Source: Helichrysum umbraculigerum (lineage: Eukaryota; Streptophyta; Magnoliopsida; Asterales; Asteraceae). From it: a stretch of DNA of 64,000 nucleotides. The stretch is from assembly GCA_949592205.1 (NCBI GenBank), contig CATIUR010000005.1, positions 136,731,277 to 136,795,276 of the forward strand, given 5' to 3'. The position numbers were made by a program, and so were the translations under genes. This document shows, piece by piece, positions 55,461-64,000 of the stretch (its first letter is position 1; every line of letters begins with the position of its first letter). The notes beneath the pieces were generated by a model. That model had not been told where the DNA came from. It searched no databases and saw nothing but the letters and a program-made list of their open reading frames with translations.

Positions 55461-57581
55461 TCATAACACAATCGTGTGGTTATACACATCAATCACTGCT
55501 CTAGCTGTGTTCATGAATGGTCTTCCAAGGATAATTGGGATGTTTATGTCCTCGTGGATATCCATTACCACGAAATCCGTTGGAAAGAAAAATTTGTCAA
55601 CTTGAACAAGGACATTCTCAGCTATTCCCTTGGGGTATCTAACAGATTGGTCGGCTAGCTGGACGGTCATCTTAGTGGGTTTCAGGTTTTCAAGTTCTAG
55701 CCTTTTAAACAGGGAGTAAGGCATAAGGTTAATGCTGGCTCCTAAGTCGGCTAAAGCGCTCATATTTCCGGAATTGTAGATAGAACAAGGGAGTGTAAAT
55801 CTACCAGTATCTCCTAATTTTTCGGGAAGGCTATTTTTAAGTAGGGCTGAGGTTTCAGAACTAAGGGGAATGTTGTTCACTTCAGGCAATTTATCTTTGG
55901 TGGATAGCAATTTTCTAATATACTTATTACGACCAGGATCTCTATACATGGTATCAAGGAATTTTCCATCTAACTTAAAGGACGACAGTTTCTTAGGTTG
56001 AACTTTAAGTCTAGCGGGGTAAGGGATTCTAACCTCTTTGTTCATGGTTTGAGTGGTTTCCACAGCTGGTATCTTGACCTTTGGTTCTTCCTTTACTGGA
56101 ACAGCAGCAGGTGGAGTAGTGGCTGCTTCCTTTGGTGTTGTAAGTTGCTTTGCTTCCTCAATGTGTGGATTTTGAACCGTGTTGCTAGGTAAACTTCCTC
56201 GGGGTCTATTCTCAAGACGTTGTGCCAGTTGTCCAATTTGAGCTTCCAAATTCTTTAGCACAGCCAATTGATTTCTCATGAAGAGGTAGGCTTGATCTTG
56301 TCTAGGGGATGTCTTTTGGTTGAGCAGGTGTTGACCTTGCATGAATTGGGTGAAGGCGTCGTCTGAACTTGAAGCTGGGGCATTTGTCTTGGTGGTTTGT
56401 TCAGTGGTTTGGTTTGTGTCGGAAGTGGGTGCAGGAAGTGCAAGGGGTTGATTGTAAGGAAGTTGTGATTGTTGCTGGTAGGGTGGATATCTAGGTGGGT
56501 ATCGGGGTTGGTATGGTTGTTGGTTGTTTCTCGGAGGAAAGGGAGGTCCTCTAGGTTGGTTGTTGTTCTGGTTGAAACCGGGTGGTCGAACTGGAAACTG
56601 AGCATAGTAGACAGTGCCATCTGCTTCTTCATATTCAACTTGGTATTCTCCAGATGGTTGTGGGTTGGTGCAGTGTTGACAGACTTGCACTTGGTGTACT
56701 TGGTGCTGTTGTTTCTTAAGTTCTCCAAACTGTTTGACCAGCGAGTCCATTTTCTCTGTCAGTGTTTTAATTGCTTCGACTGGAATCAGGTTTGCAGCAG
56801 CAATAGGTTTGGAAGATGTTGAGTGATCTCCAGAATTCCAATCGTGGTGGTGCACAGTCATGTTTTCGATAAGGTTCCATCCTTCTTCGTCGGTCTTTGC
56901 CATGAAGCTTCCTTGTGCAGTAGCATCGAGGGTAGTTCGGTGGTTAGGATCTAAACCATTGTAGAAAGTGCACAATTGTGCAGACTTATCGAGTCGGTGA
57001 TTAGGGCATTTCTTCAAGGCTCCTTTGAATCGTTCCCATGCGGTATATAATGACTCATCGAAAGCTTGTCGAAAGTTCATGATGTCATTTCGAAGTTTGG
57101 TTTGTTTAGAGGGCGGAAAGTACTTGGTTAGAAACTTTGTCGCCATCACAGTCCATGAAGGGATAGAGCCGGTCTCTAAACCTTCAAACCATGTTTGCGC
57201 ATGATGGGTGAGCGAATAAGGGAAAAGGTATAAACGGATTGTATCTTGGCCAACTCCATTTTGCTTGTAGGAGTTTGAGAGAGAGATGAACTTGTCGAGG
57301 TGAGAGTTTGGGTCATCACTGGGCAATTCGTGGAATTGACAGTGGTTTTGGATTAGTTGGATGATGTGGTGTTTAAGCTCGAAAGATTGACCAGGGGTTT
57401 CAGGGTAGAGAATTGGTCCTCCTCTTCCTTCGATAGAGGGTTTACTGTTGTCAGCGAGAGTGATGCGTTCAGCCATTGCTTGCTTAAGTGCAGATTGCTT
57501 CTTTTCTCGTCGAATAGTGCGTATTATAAGTTCTGGATCGGGAAAGTTAAATAGTGGTGCAGATCTAGGGGAACAGGTCAT
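55461..57581 (-). CDS. gag-protease of the nonautonomous element
   Basis: 706 codons starting MTCSPRSAPLFNFPDPEL. The retrotransposon gag domain is at about residues 80-265 (HLDKFISLSNSYKQNGV, IRLYLFPYSLTHHAQTWFEG, YFPPSKQTKLRNDI, YTAWERFKGALKKCPNH). A Pro/Gln-rich region follows. The expected zinc knuckle is reduced to CQHC without the His and last Cys. The protease has ALADLGASINLMPYSLFKRL near 611 and IILGRPFMNTARAVIDVYNH near the end. The TGA at 55461-55463 sits where related elements continue, in a codon context consistent with CGA to TGA, and the frame continues into the novel ORF. It would form particles and process the polyprotein. Confidence 0.9.
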   Translation of the reverse strand: MTCSPRSAPLFNFPDPELIIRTIRREKKQSALKQAMAERITLADNSKPSIEGRGGPILYPETPGQSFELKHHIIQLIQNHCQFHELPSDDPNSHLDKFISLSNSYKQNGVGQDTIRLYLFPYSLTHHAQTWFEGLETGSIPSWTVMATKFLTKYFPPSKQTKLRNDIMNFRQAFDESLYTAWERFKGALKKCPNHRLDKSAQLCTFYNGLDPNHRTTLDATAQGSFMAKTDEEGWNLIENMTVHHHDWNSGDHSTSSKPIAAANLIPVEAIKTLTEKMDSLVKQFGELKKQQHQVHQVQVCQHCTNPQPSGEYQVEYEEADGTVYYAQFPVRPPGFNQNNNQPRGPPFPPRNNQQPYQPRYPPRYPPYQQQSQLPYNQPLALPAPTSDTNQTTEQTTKTNAPASSSDDAFTQFMQGQHLLNQKTSPRQDQAYLFMRNQLAVLKNLEAQIGQLAQRLENRPRGSLPSNTVQNPHIEEAKQLTTPKEAATTPPAAVPVKEEPKVKIPAVETTQTMNKEVRIPYPARLKVQPKKLSSFKLDGKFLDTMYRDPGRNKYIRKLLSTKDKLPEVNNIPLSSETSALLKNSLPEKLGDTGRFTLPCSIYNSGNMSALADLGASINLMPYSLFKRLELENLKPTKMTVQLADQSVRYPKGIAENVLVQVDKFFFPTDFVVMDIHEDINIPIILGRPFMNTARAVIDVYNHTIVL

Positions 57582-57714
57582 AAACTAAAAGAAAAGACAA
57601 TAAAAGAAAATAGACAATAAAGGAGATGTTTTTGTGTTGTTTTTTTTAGAAGGTTTTATCCTAAGGGTTTACTAGAATTGGGATTGGTTGGGCCTCTGGA
57701 TCGGACAGTTAGTC

Positions 57715-57732
57715 TCCCCGGCAGCGGCGCCA
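57715..57732 (-). promoter_or_regulatory. Primer binding site, tRNA-Asp type
   Basis: The minus strand reads TGGCGCCGCTGCCGGGGA, identical to the PBS of the enclosing Athila-type element, six bases from the 5' LTR at 57739. Confidence 0.88.
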
Positions 57733-57738
57733 AAAACT

Positions 57739-60221
57739 TGTTGCTACTGATATCAACGGGTGGTTTTATAATTTATAATTGTTGGGGTCTAAGTGTGACT
57801 TACTAATACTGAACCAAAAGGTTAGTAGGCGGTAAGTTGGACCAAGAGTCGTTCTTAAAGAGAAACTGAATTGAAACGGAGGTGATCCAATCAATCTTTC
57901 TTTTCTAGTAAATGTTTTAAAAGAGTGCGTTGGGGGTTTTGGTTCAGTTAATTAAACTAAATAAAGCGAATAAAATGTAATAAGATGTTAGATAATGCAA
58001 AGTAGTATTTGTTGTGAGTTCGTTAGTTAATAATCATGGGATGATGACTCTTACGAGGAAAATGATTAACTAAATTGGGGTTGCTTATGAGATTCATTAA
58101 CTTATGGTATAACCAATAGATTCCTTATTAATCGGTTATCAACTAATACGTCACGAGGAACTAAGGTATCATGATTCTGACCAGACAGACGATGCTCAAC
58201 TCTCCACACTCTCCTGTGACGGAGTCAGTGGCCCATATTATTGAACGTATTCGCTCGTGGGCGAAGGAATAGAGTAGCAAGTCCATAACATGTCTAGCCG
58301 TTCTTAATACCACAATAATTATGAATCCATTAGACAAGTAACTTAGAACTTGTGTCCGGACTTATTTAATCAATTTCTACCAGTGAAACTTAAGCGTGAT
58401 AAACGAGGGAAAGCATTTAGGTTTCTTGCATACCGTACTTTAGGTTTCATGGTTTTAGGAAAAAGTATTGGTTTAAGGTGGATTTCAAACTTGCCTTTCT
58501 CAATACAATTAACAAATCCCTAGGTTTTCGTAAATGGTCATTTAGCCTTTAGCCTACCTAATCTAATCTAATTTAAACTAAAACAACTAATTAAAATGCT
58601 GACGGCTTTTTGCAGAAAGTTAAACCCAGACCATGTCGGAAAAAACTATGGTAGCTCACAACGTATTGAATTGTTTACCAACGTTTCCGTTGTGAGTTTA
58701 ATTGCTTCACGATGTTTACATGATAAGTACATTGTGATTGGAAGTGTACAATACTCATGGCAAGTCCACGTAATCACATTGCATTTTATAATGCTTGCAT
58801 GACTTTACAATTAAAAACATAGTTTTTACACAGATAACTATTGACCGATTATTGAGGTTCGCGACTCCTATTTACAGGGTTACAATCACGTTTGTTAATC
58901 GAAAGGCGAATATAAGTTTTAGGTTTAAAATCACAAGATAAGTTCGTTCACAAAGTTTCCAATTTTATAACGTCGATCAATAATACAACTACCTTCGGTC
59001 GTTACTGGCTTCCATATATTTGTACTATGCTCAAAAGCATTTCCAATACTATACCGAGTAATCAGTGGAATAGGGGCCGTCATATTATCTCACGACGTAT
59101 TCAAAGTCATCCCACAATTATGTACTAACTACATCACAACAAATACAATAGTAATCTACTCGCTAATCATGGCAATAACGATCGCAAACATAATTAAAGC
59201 AAACATGTTTAATTAAGATAGATAAGGATAGAGATAACCGAGATTAATATGCGAGAAGGAATAGACTTGAATTAATGAGCGTAACTCCAAGCGTACACCA
59301 AAGATTAAAACAACGTTCCTAGCTTTCTTTCTACTCTAAACAAAGTGCTAAACTAATCTAATGCTAAATTTAAAGTAAGAAAGTAGAATGAGAAAGTAAG
59401 AAAGTTATATGACTAGTGCATATGGGACTTCAAGGTGCAAGTTACAAATGAACCAAAAGCCTCCTATTTATAGGTGAGCTTTGGCTCACATTAGCACAAA
59501 TTGGCCTTGAGGTGCATGTTAGAAAGCTTGCCAAAAGTGGTATGTACCATACGAAAAGTAGGCGAACCGGGTACCGTACAACACGAAAAGTGGCCGCACC
59601 AGGTACCAAAAGTTACCAAAAACGGAAACCGGGATGGGGGCAGGGTGGCCGGCACCGCCCTTGGTGTGGCCGGCGGCGGTGGTGGTGCTGCCGACGGCGG
59701 TGGGCCCACCCCCGCCCCGTTGCGTTGTTTGTTGCTTCGTTTCTTGATTCGTGCGTGTTTTCTTCGTTATACGTCCGTTTGAGTTGATTCTTTTTTTGTT
59801 GGATTCGTAATTCAAAAACGAAGATTTTGACATAGGATATGCCCTTAGTTGAGGTCACTAGCTCCAGATATTGTGTACGGATCATTTGGATCTTCCGGCG
59901 GGCGCGAAATCTTCATTTTTTACCCGTTTCAGTTGATTCTTCTTCTGTTGGATCCGAATTTTGAAAACGAACATCTTGGAAATAATGGATGTTGGTGAAG
60001 GGCATTTTGGTCTTGAAATCTCGTTTTTATGCCTTGAATCTTCAAACGTGTGTGGAATCTTCGTTTCACATCCGTTTTACTTGATTTTTATCGTGCAACC
60101 TCGTATTGACCATCTTGGCATAATGTTACTGATTCGTACTATATTTGAATTAAAATGCCAAGAATCGTTCTAGAATGAGAGAGATATCGGTAGTAAAAAC
60201 GTGACTTTTTACGCGATATCA
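57739..60221 (-). repeat. 5' LTR of the nonautonomous element
   Basis: 2483 bp, collinear with 49333-51840. It ends at 60221 next to the TSD GTAGC. Confidence 0.93.
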
Positions 60222-60226
60222 GTAGC

Positions 60227-61122
60227 TATTGAAAAATATTGAGGTTAAGAGGCATTCTACGTGTTAGTCATTTTTCAATCCAAATTTTTGTTTTAAAAAT
60301 TGTTTTCTATGTAAAGTTTAGCAATCTCGTAACATGCTTTGGGAATGCAAAGAATGAAATGAATTAGATAGTTCATCTTATGATGTATCGATAGGCAATC
60401 TATATGAAGGTTGTTGAGCTATTAAGAAATTTAATGCATTAAGCAGGGATTTATCCTTTGAGAATCTTTTAGCAAGGTATGACCTTAGTCTTAATTCTCG
60501 TATAATAGCGTGTTATAATCCATAAATTTGGGATCCTAATTATCATCATTTGGGAATATACTGGGTGTTGTCTCCTCTGTTGTACGAAAGTACAAACCTG
60601 GTTTCCGTCAGTATATTTGATATCAAAATTGATAAAAATAAATGAGTACAAAAGACTCATGAATTGAAAAACCAATGCCAAGTTATGTCGCTCTGTTGTA
60701 CTAAGGTACAGACCTGTCACCAATGTCTTGGTTTGAAAAATGATTTATTTATTTGGATTGTCATTAATTGGAGAATTGTGGCGCGTTATCTATATGAGAG
60801 TATTTTGCTATAGAAAATCAGGGGTAAGGCCTGCTAGAATAATAATAAGTTGAGCTCAATTTCTGAAATTTAGATTGTTTAAGTGGACAACAATATCGGT
60901 AATCTGAGTGAATTATCTTTTATGTGTAATAATAATATGTTAGAATGGCTTCCCATGTAGAGTTTCTTGATTGCTGAGTTTTAAGGTAGAATCGATTTTA
61001 AGATAAAAATTTAGTTTGTCGAATGCTGTGTAGTCTGTAAGTCCTTTTATGCATCGTTTGCCGTTCATATTTAAAGTTTTGAATTTTTGAGTTACTAGTC
61101 TACTTGAGGACAAGTAGGATTC
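60227..61122 (+). other. Athila 3' noncoding region, second part
   Basis: Continues the outer element after the nested insertion. Two similar blocks about 115 bp apart (60567 and 60690) share CTCTGTTGTAC, AA.GTACA and ACCTG, each able to form a small hairpin. No ORF. Confidence 0.6.
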
Positions 61123-61132
61123 AAGTGGGGGA
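61123..61132 (+). promoter_or_regulatory. Polypurine tract of the Athila-type element
   Basis: AAGTGGGGGA just before the 3' LTR at 61137. Confidence 0.82.
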
Positions 61133-61136
61133 TGTT

Positions 61137-62538
61137 TGATGAACGCCAAAATGTGCTATTTTATAGTACTAATTACCCTTTAGTTTGATTAATTTCTTAT
61201 GCATTTGATTTGAATTCGATACTCATTTCGTTCATATTTGCATTTAGGAATTATCTGGAGCTTGAATTATAAAAGAAACGGAAAACGAGTGAATATCGAA
61301 GAAAAGATGCTAAAAATTGTGGAGCTTGAAGAATGGAAGTCGATTGGCTGAAGATTTGTGATTTTCAATCCATACGGCGTATGGATCAGTTGAGCCGGGC
61401 CGCTAGAAGACGCGGGTTAAACCCATGGGCTTTGCAATCCATACGGCGTATGGATCGCTTCGACAGAAAACCTAGAAACTCATTTTGCCCTCATTTTTTA
61501 CACAACACACCACACTTTGCTCCAGTCGATTTTCTCTCATTCCAAACCCTAATTTCAGAGCTTTTGAAGGAGGAAGAGCAAGAAGATTGAAGGGTTTTCA
61601 TTCATTCATTAATTATTTCGATATTTCGGTTCGAATACACTTTTTATTTTCATTTGATTATGATTATGATGTTGAATTCAATTCTGATTTTCTGTGATAA
61701 TATGAGTGGCTAAGTTTTTAATACAATTGCTTAGATGATAATACTCGGATGATGATTTGATTTTTGAATTGCTAGTTAATATTGAATTTCATGAATGTTT
61801 ATATGTTTATTCGAAGATCCATGTTTAATTGTTGAATCTTGATGATAACCTAGCGTGATGATCCATTGATTTATGATTGAGTTCTCTATTGATTGGTCAT
61901 TATTGATGATTGTTGGTTTTAATTGATGATTATCACTAAATAGATTGAGTTTGATAGGCTAGGATCAATTATTGTTAAGAATTGGCAATGAATGTGATAA
62001 CTAGTAATAGTTATAGACTTTGTTGATTCAAGTTATAAGGATAAATCATACAAACGGTGTAGTTATAATTCATAATGCAATTTGGTGGATAACGTTAAAT
62101 TGAACTGTTAGCGGGTTGAAAACAACTTTATATCTTTCTGAATTGTGTTTAATCAATTAATCCTGCAAAGATGGTTGATACTTTTGTCATGTCACAATGA
62201 AGTTCATACATTAGCAATTCAATAAAGTGATAATCGGATTCTGAGGAAACTAGTCTAAGCAATTGTACTTCTTTTATCATTTGAATTAAATCTTTTATTT
62301 AAGTAATTATTTTGGTATTTCTTTATTTTATAATTAAGTTTTATTTAATAAATCATTTCTTTTATAATTGTTACTCAATTGTTCGATCGGAACTAAAACG
62401 TCCCCACTTTTTACTGCTTTAATTAATTGTAGCAATTTCCAACTTGTTAATATTGACATCAGGTATTCTTGCCTGTGTTTTGCGTCGTAAGTTAGGTATT
62501 TTCCATTTTAAAACTAAAACCCCGTTTACACGACATCA
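61137..62538 (+). repeat. 3' LTR of the Athila-type element
   Basis: 1402 bp. It matches 41755-43224 except for about 20 substitutions, a ~19-bp loss in the CCATACGGCG region and a ~48-bp loss near 62460. Confidence 0.94.
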
Positions 62539-62585
62539 CCAGTGAACAAGAATTACGACTCGCTCATCGTTCTCGTTCTTCGACG

Positions 62586-62823
62586 GTCGCAGGTCGCCGA
62601 GATCGGGTCGCAGGTCGCATAATGCGACCTGTGACCGGTGAACGGGTCGTAGTGCGGCTTGGGTTGTCTTTTACTAGGTGACATCTTTGGTCGCGGGTCG
62701 CAGACGTCGGGTCGCAGGTCGCACGATGCGACCTGCGACTGGGTGGGGTAAATCGGCAATTTTTTTAAAAAAGTGGCAAAACGAAAAATACGTTCGAAAA
62801 AAGGGCAAATCGATTAATTTCCC
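62586..62823 (-). repeat. Right terminal inverted repeat of the MULE
   Basis: About 238 bp matching 36953-37191 in reverse complement, ending GATTAATTTCCC. Both GTCGCAGGTCGCA...TGCGACCTGCGAC palindromes are kept with small changes (centres near 62620 and 62730). Confidence 0.92.
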
Positions 62824-62832
62824 AATCCAATA

Positions 62833-63686
62833 TTATGTGTAGAGACAAATCGTACACAAATAAAAGTTTATCAAAACCACAAATTTATGTATTGATATAC
62901 TATTGAAACTCATAGAGCCTTTTCAAAACCCTTCATAATTCATCGTCTTGTTGAAAGACTGAAAGACGTGATCTCATAAAACTTTTCGGCAAATAAGCGT
63001 TGTCACAAAATAAACTTATAAAACGTTTTCTCAAAAATTAAACACGGTCTCTGATGTAGAAAAAAAAATATTCCACATAAATTACCATTTGTTATAGCAA
63101 AATCTTCCCATGAGATTCTGGTTCATGCACCAATAAATGTTTTTTCAAAAAGAAAAAATAACTCATCTCTTTTGTAAATCTAAAACATGTATAAATGGTT
63201 TAAGATCTACTCAACAGATTCAATAAACATAGTATGTTACATTTGTATAGACTAAGAGCAACAAATAGAAAATAAAGAAAACTTTCCTACTTTTGTATGA
63301 AACCATTACAATTCAGTTTTTCAAACTAAAAATTGAGAACATAATTGTTTTGTACCATTTCTAAAATTAAAACAATTCTTGTACCGAAACGGGTATGTTG
63401 CAATTCATTCTACACATATAGAAGTTATTACCAAATATGTTGAAATGGTCTTTAACAATTGATCATTATATTGTATATTTCAGTAGTTCAATGAAACTTT
63501 TCAAGGTTTCTATGAAATTTATTCGGGCACTCATTTATAAAATATGTTTTAAGAACAGATTTACCTGTGTAGTCCAATTTGAAGACATCGATTTGATACC
63601 ATATTTTATGTGCCAATAGTCCAAGTACTCTATGATTCTTTATGGATCAACATACATCCTTCACTTCTACATATCTTCTTTGTCAT
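62833..63686. other. Gene-free AT-rich flank
   Basis: No gene recognised. Short open frames only. It contains no visible repeat ends apart from the LTR that follows. Confidence 0.45.
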
Positions 63687-64000
63687 TGATATCGCGTAAA
63701 AAGTCACGTTTTTACTACCGATATCTCTCTCATTCTGGAGCGATTCTTGGCATATTGACTCAAAAACAGCACAAATCAATAACATTATGCCAAGATGGTC
63801 AAAACGAGGTTGCACGATAAAAATCAAGCAAAACGGCCACGAAACGAAGATTCCACACACGTTTGAAGATTCAAGGCATAAAAACGAGATTTCAAGACAA
63901 AAGTGCCCTTCACAAACATCTATTATTTTCAAGATGTTCGTTTTCAAAATACGAATCCAACATAAGAAGAATCAACCAAAACGGGTGAAAAATGAAGATT
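63687..64000 (+). mobile_element. Start of another LTR of the nonautonomous family
   Basis: Begins TGATATCGCGTAAAAAGTCA and follows the reverse complement of about 59910-60221 to the window edge. Divergence is moderate: several substitutions and small indels, for example near 63740-63780. Opposite orientation to the copy at 49333. Whether it is a full element, a solo LTR or a fragment cannot be decided here. Confidence 0.9.

Larger units (their letters stand above)
49333..60221 (-). mobile_element. Nonautonomous Athila-related LTR element with gag-PR and a novel ORF
   Basis: LTRs at 49333-51840 (2508 bp, 3' LTR) and 57739-60221 (2483 bp, 5' LTR). In element orientation the ends are TGATATCGCG... 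and ...AACA. The TSD is GTAGC at 49328-49332 and 60222-60226. The PBS at 57715-57732 equals that of the outer element. One collinear frame (57581 to 53457) encodes gag, protease, an acidic linker and about 580 residues of unknown protein, with a single TGA at 55461-55463. No RT, RNase H or integrase motif was found anywhere between the LTRs. It therefore cannot replicate alone and would need enzymes from an Athila-type helper. The LTR copies differ by about 1.3 percent by eye plus small indels. A further LTR of this family starts at 63687. Confidence 0.92.
41755..62538 (+). mobile_element. Athila-type Ty3/gypsy element, interrupted
   Basis: LTRs at 41755-43224 (1470 bp) and 61137-62538 (1402 bp) start TGATGAACG and end ACGACATCA. 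The TSD is CCAGT at 41750-41754 and 62539-62543. Order: 5' LTR, PBS, gag-PR-RT-RH-INT (43418-48914), 3' noncoding region, PPT, 3' LTR. It is interrupted by 49333-60221. The protease DLGAS motif, the PBS type and the 3' region with AAGTGGGGGA tracts are typical of Athila-type elements. Without the insert it is about 9.9 kb. The LTRs differ by about 20 substitutions plus two deletions in the 3' copy (near 61450 and 62460), so it is older than the chromovirus at 1129. It is coding-defective (a frameshift and a stop). No env-like ORF was seen. Confidence 0.94.
36953..62823. mobile_element. Mutator-like element (MULE) split by nested retrotransposons
   Basis: The ends are inverted repeats starting GGGAAATTAATC at 36953 and, reverse complemented, at 62823. 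They are flanked by a perfect 9-bp target duplication AATCCAATA (36944-36952 and 62824-62832), the classical Mutator signature. It carries a mudrA-type transposase gene (38345-41342, minus, broken) and a divergent PB1-like ORF (37612-38091). The Athila-type insertion 41755-62538 (with its TSD) lies about 280 bp inside the right end. Without it the MULE is about 5.1 kb, a normal size for an autonomous MULE. Confidence 0.94.

Noticed and set aside
55046..55492. 148-codon Lys-rich ORF on the minus strand in another frame
   Set aside because: Frame-shifted reading of the acidic linker. The main frame is continuous there.
48915..61136. Search for an env-like gene in the Athila-type element
   Set aside because: No long ORF with TM segments in 48915-49327 or 60227-61136.

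Overview
The window is a TE-dense, AT-rich stretch of plant nuclear DNA, almost certainly from a eudicot. Evidence: plant-type Ty3/gypsy clades (a Tekay-type chromovirus and Athila-type elements), Stowaway, hAT and Mutator MITEs, GT-AG introns, DUF26/Gnk2 and receptor-kinase pseudogenes, and long TA, AAT and ATC microsatellites. Family or species cannot be fixed from the sequence alone. No complete, clearly functional host gene was found. The only long intact reading frame that is not a retroelement polyprotein or transposase piece is a 159-aa PB1-like ORF inside a Mutator-like element.

Layout. 1-1123: gene-free, with a 128-bp Mutator-type MITE. 1129-9747: young LTR retrotransposon on the minus strand (1928-bp LTRs, 5-bp TSD, tRNA-Met-type PBS), with gag and pol in one frame split by a single TAG. 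9790-10381: kinase pseudogene with a Stowaway MITE in it. 11.7-17.6 kb: gene-poor, with three Helitron-like 3' termini, a small intron-bearing gene of unknown function and several MITEs. 18.9-20.8 kb: an ATCCGAA-rich repeat that truncates a DUF26 pseudogene. 20.8-24.1 kb: orphan exons around a degenerate ~90-bp tandem array. 25352-27662 and 33934-36425: two solo LTRs with perfect 5-bp TSDs. 28.1-30.4 kb: a ~700-bp TA array abutted by long-TIR elements that seem to target TA microsatellites. 30881-31202: foldback MITE.

36953-62823 is a three-level nest. An autonomous-type Mutator-like element (9-bp TSD AATCCAATA, ~240-bp TIRs; broken mudrA-type transposase plus a divergent PB1-like ORF) was hit in its right end by an Athila-type gypsy element (41755-62538, TSD CCAGT). 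That element was then hit downstream of its integrase by a minus-strand LTR element (49333-60221, TSD GTAGC). The innermost element encodes gag and protease, but where RT, RNase H and integrase should be it carries an in-frame, apparently uncharacterised ~580-aa region with an internal duplication. This is the strongest candidate for something undescribed. The start of another LTR of the same family, in the opposite orientation, enters at 63687 and runs off the window, so the family is multicopy.

How the parts work together: each retroelement encodes capsid and enzymes for its own copying. The innermost one lacks the enzymes and would depend on an Athila-type helper with a matching PBS, such as the kind of element it sits in. 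The MULE transposase would act on the TIRs and subterminal repeats at its ends.
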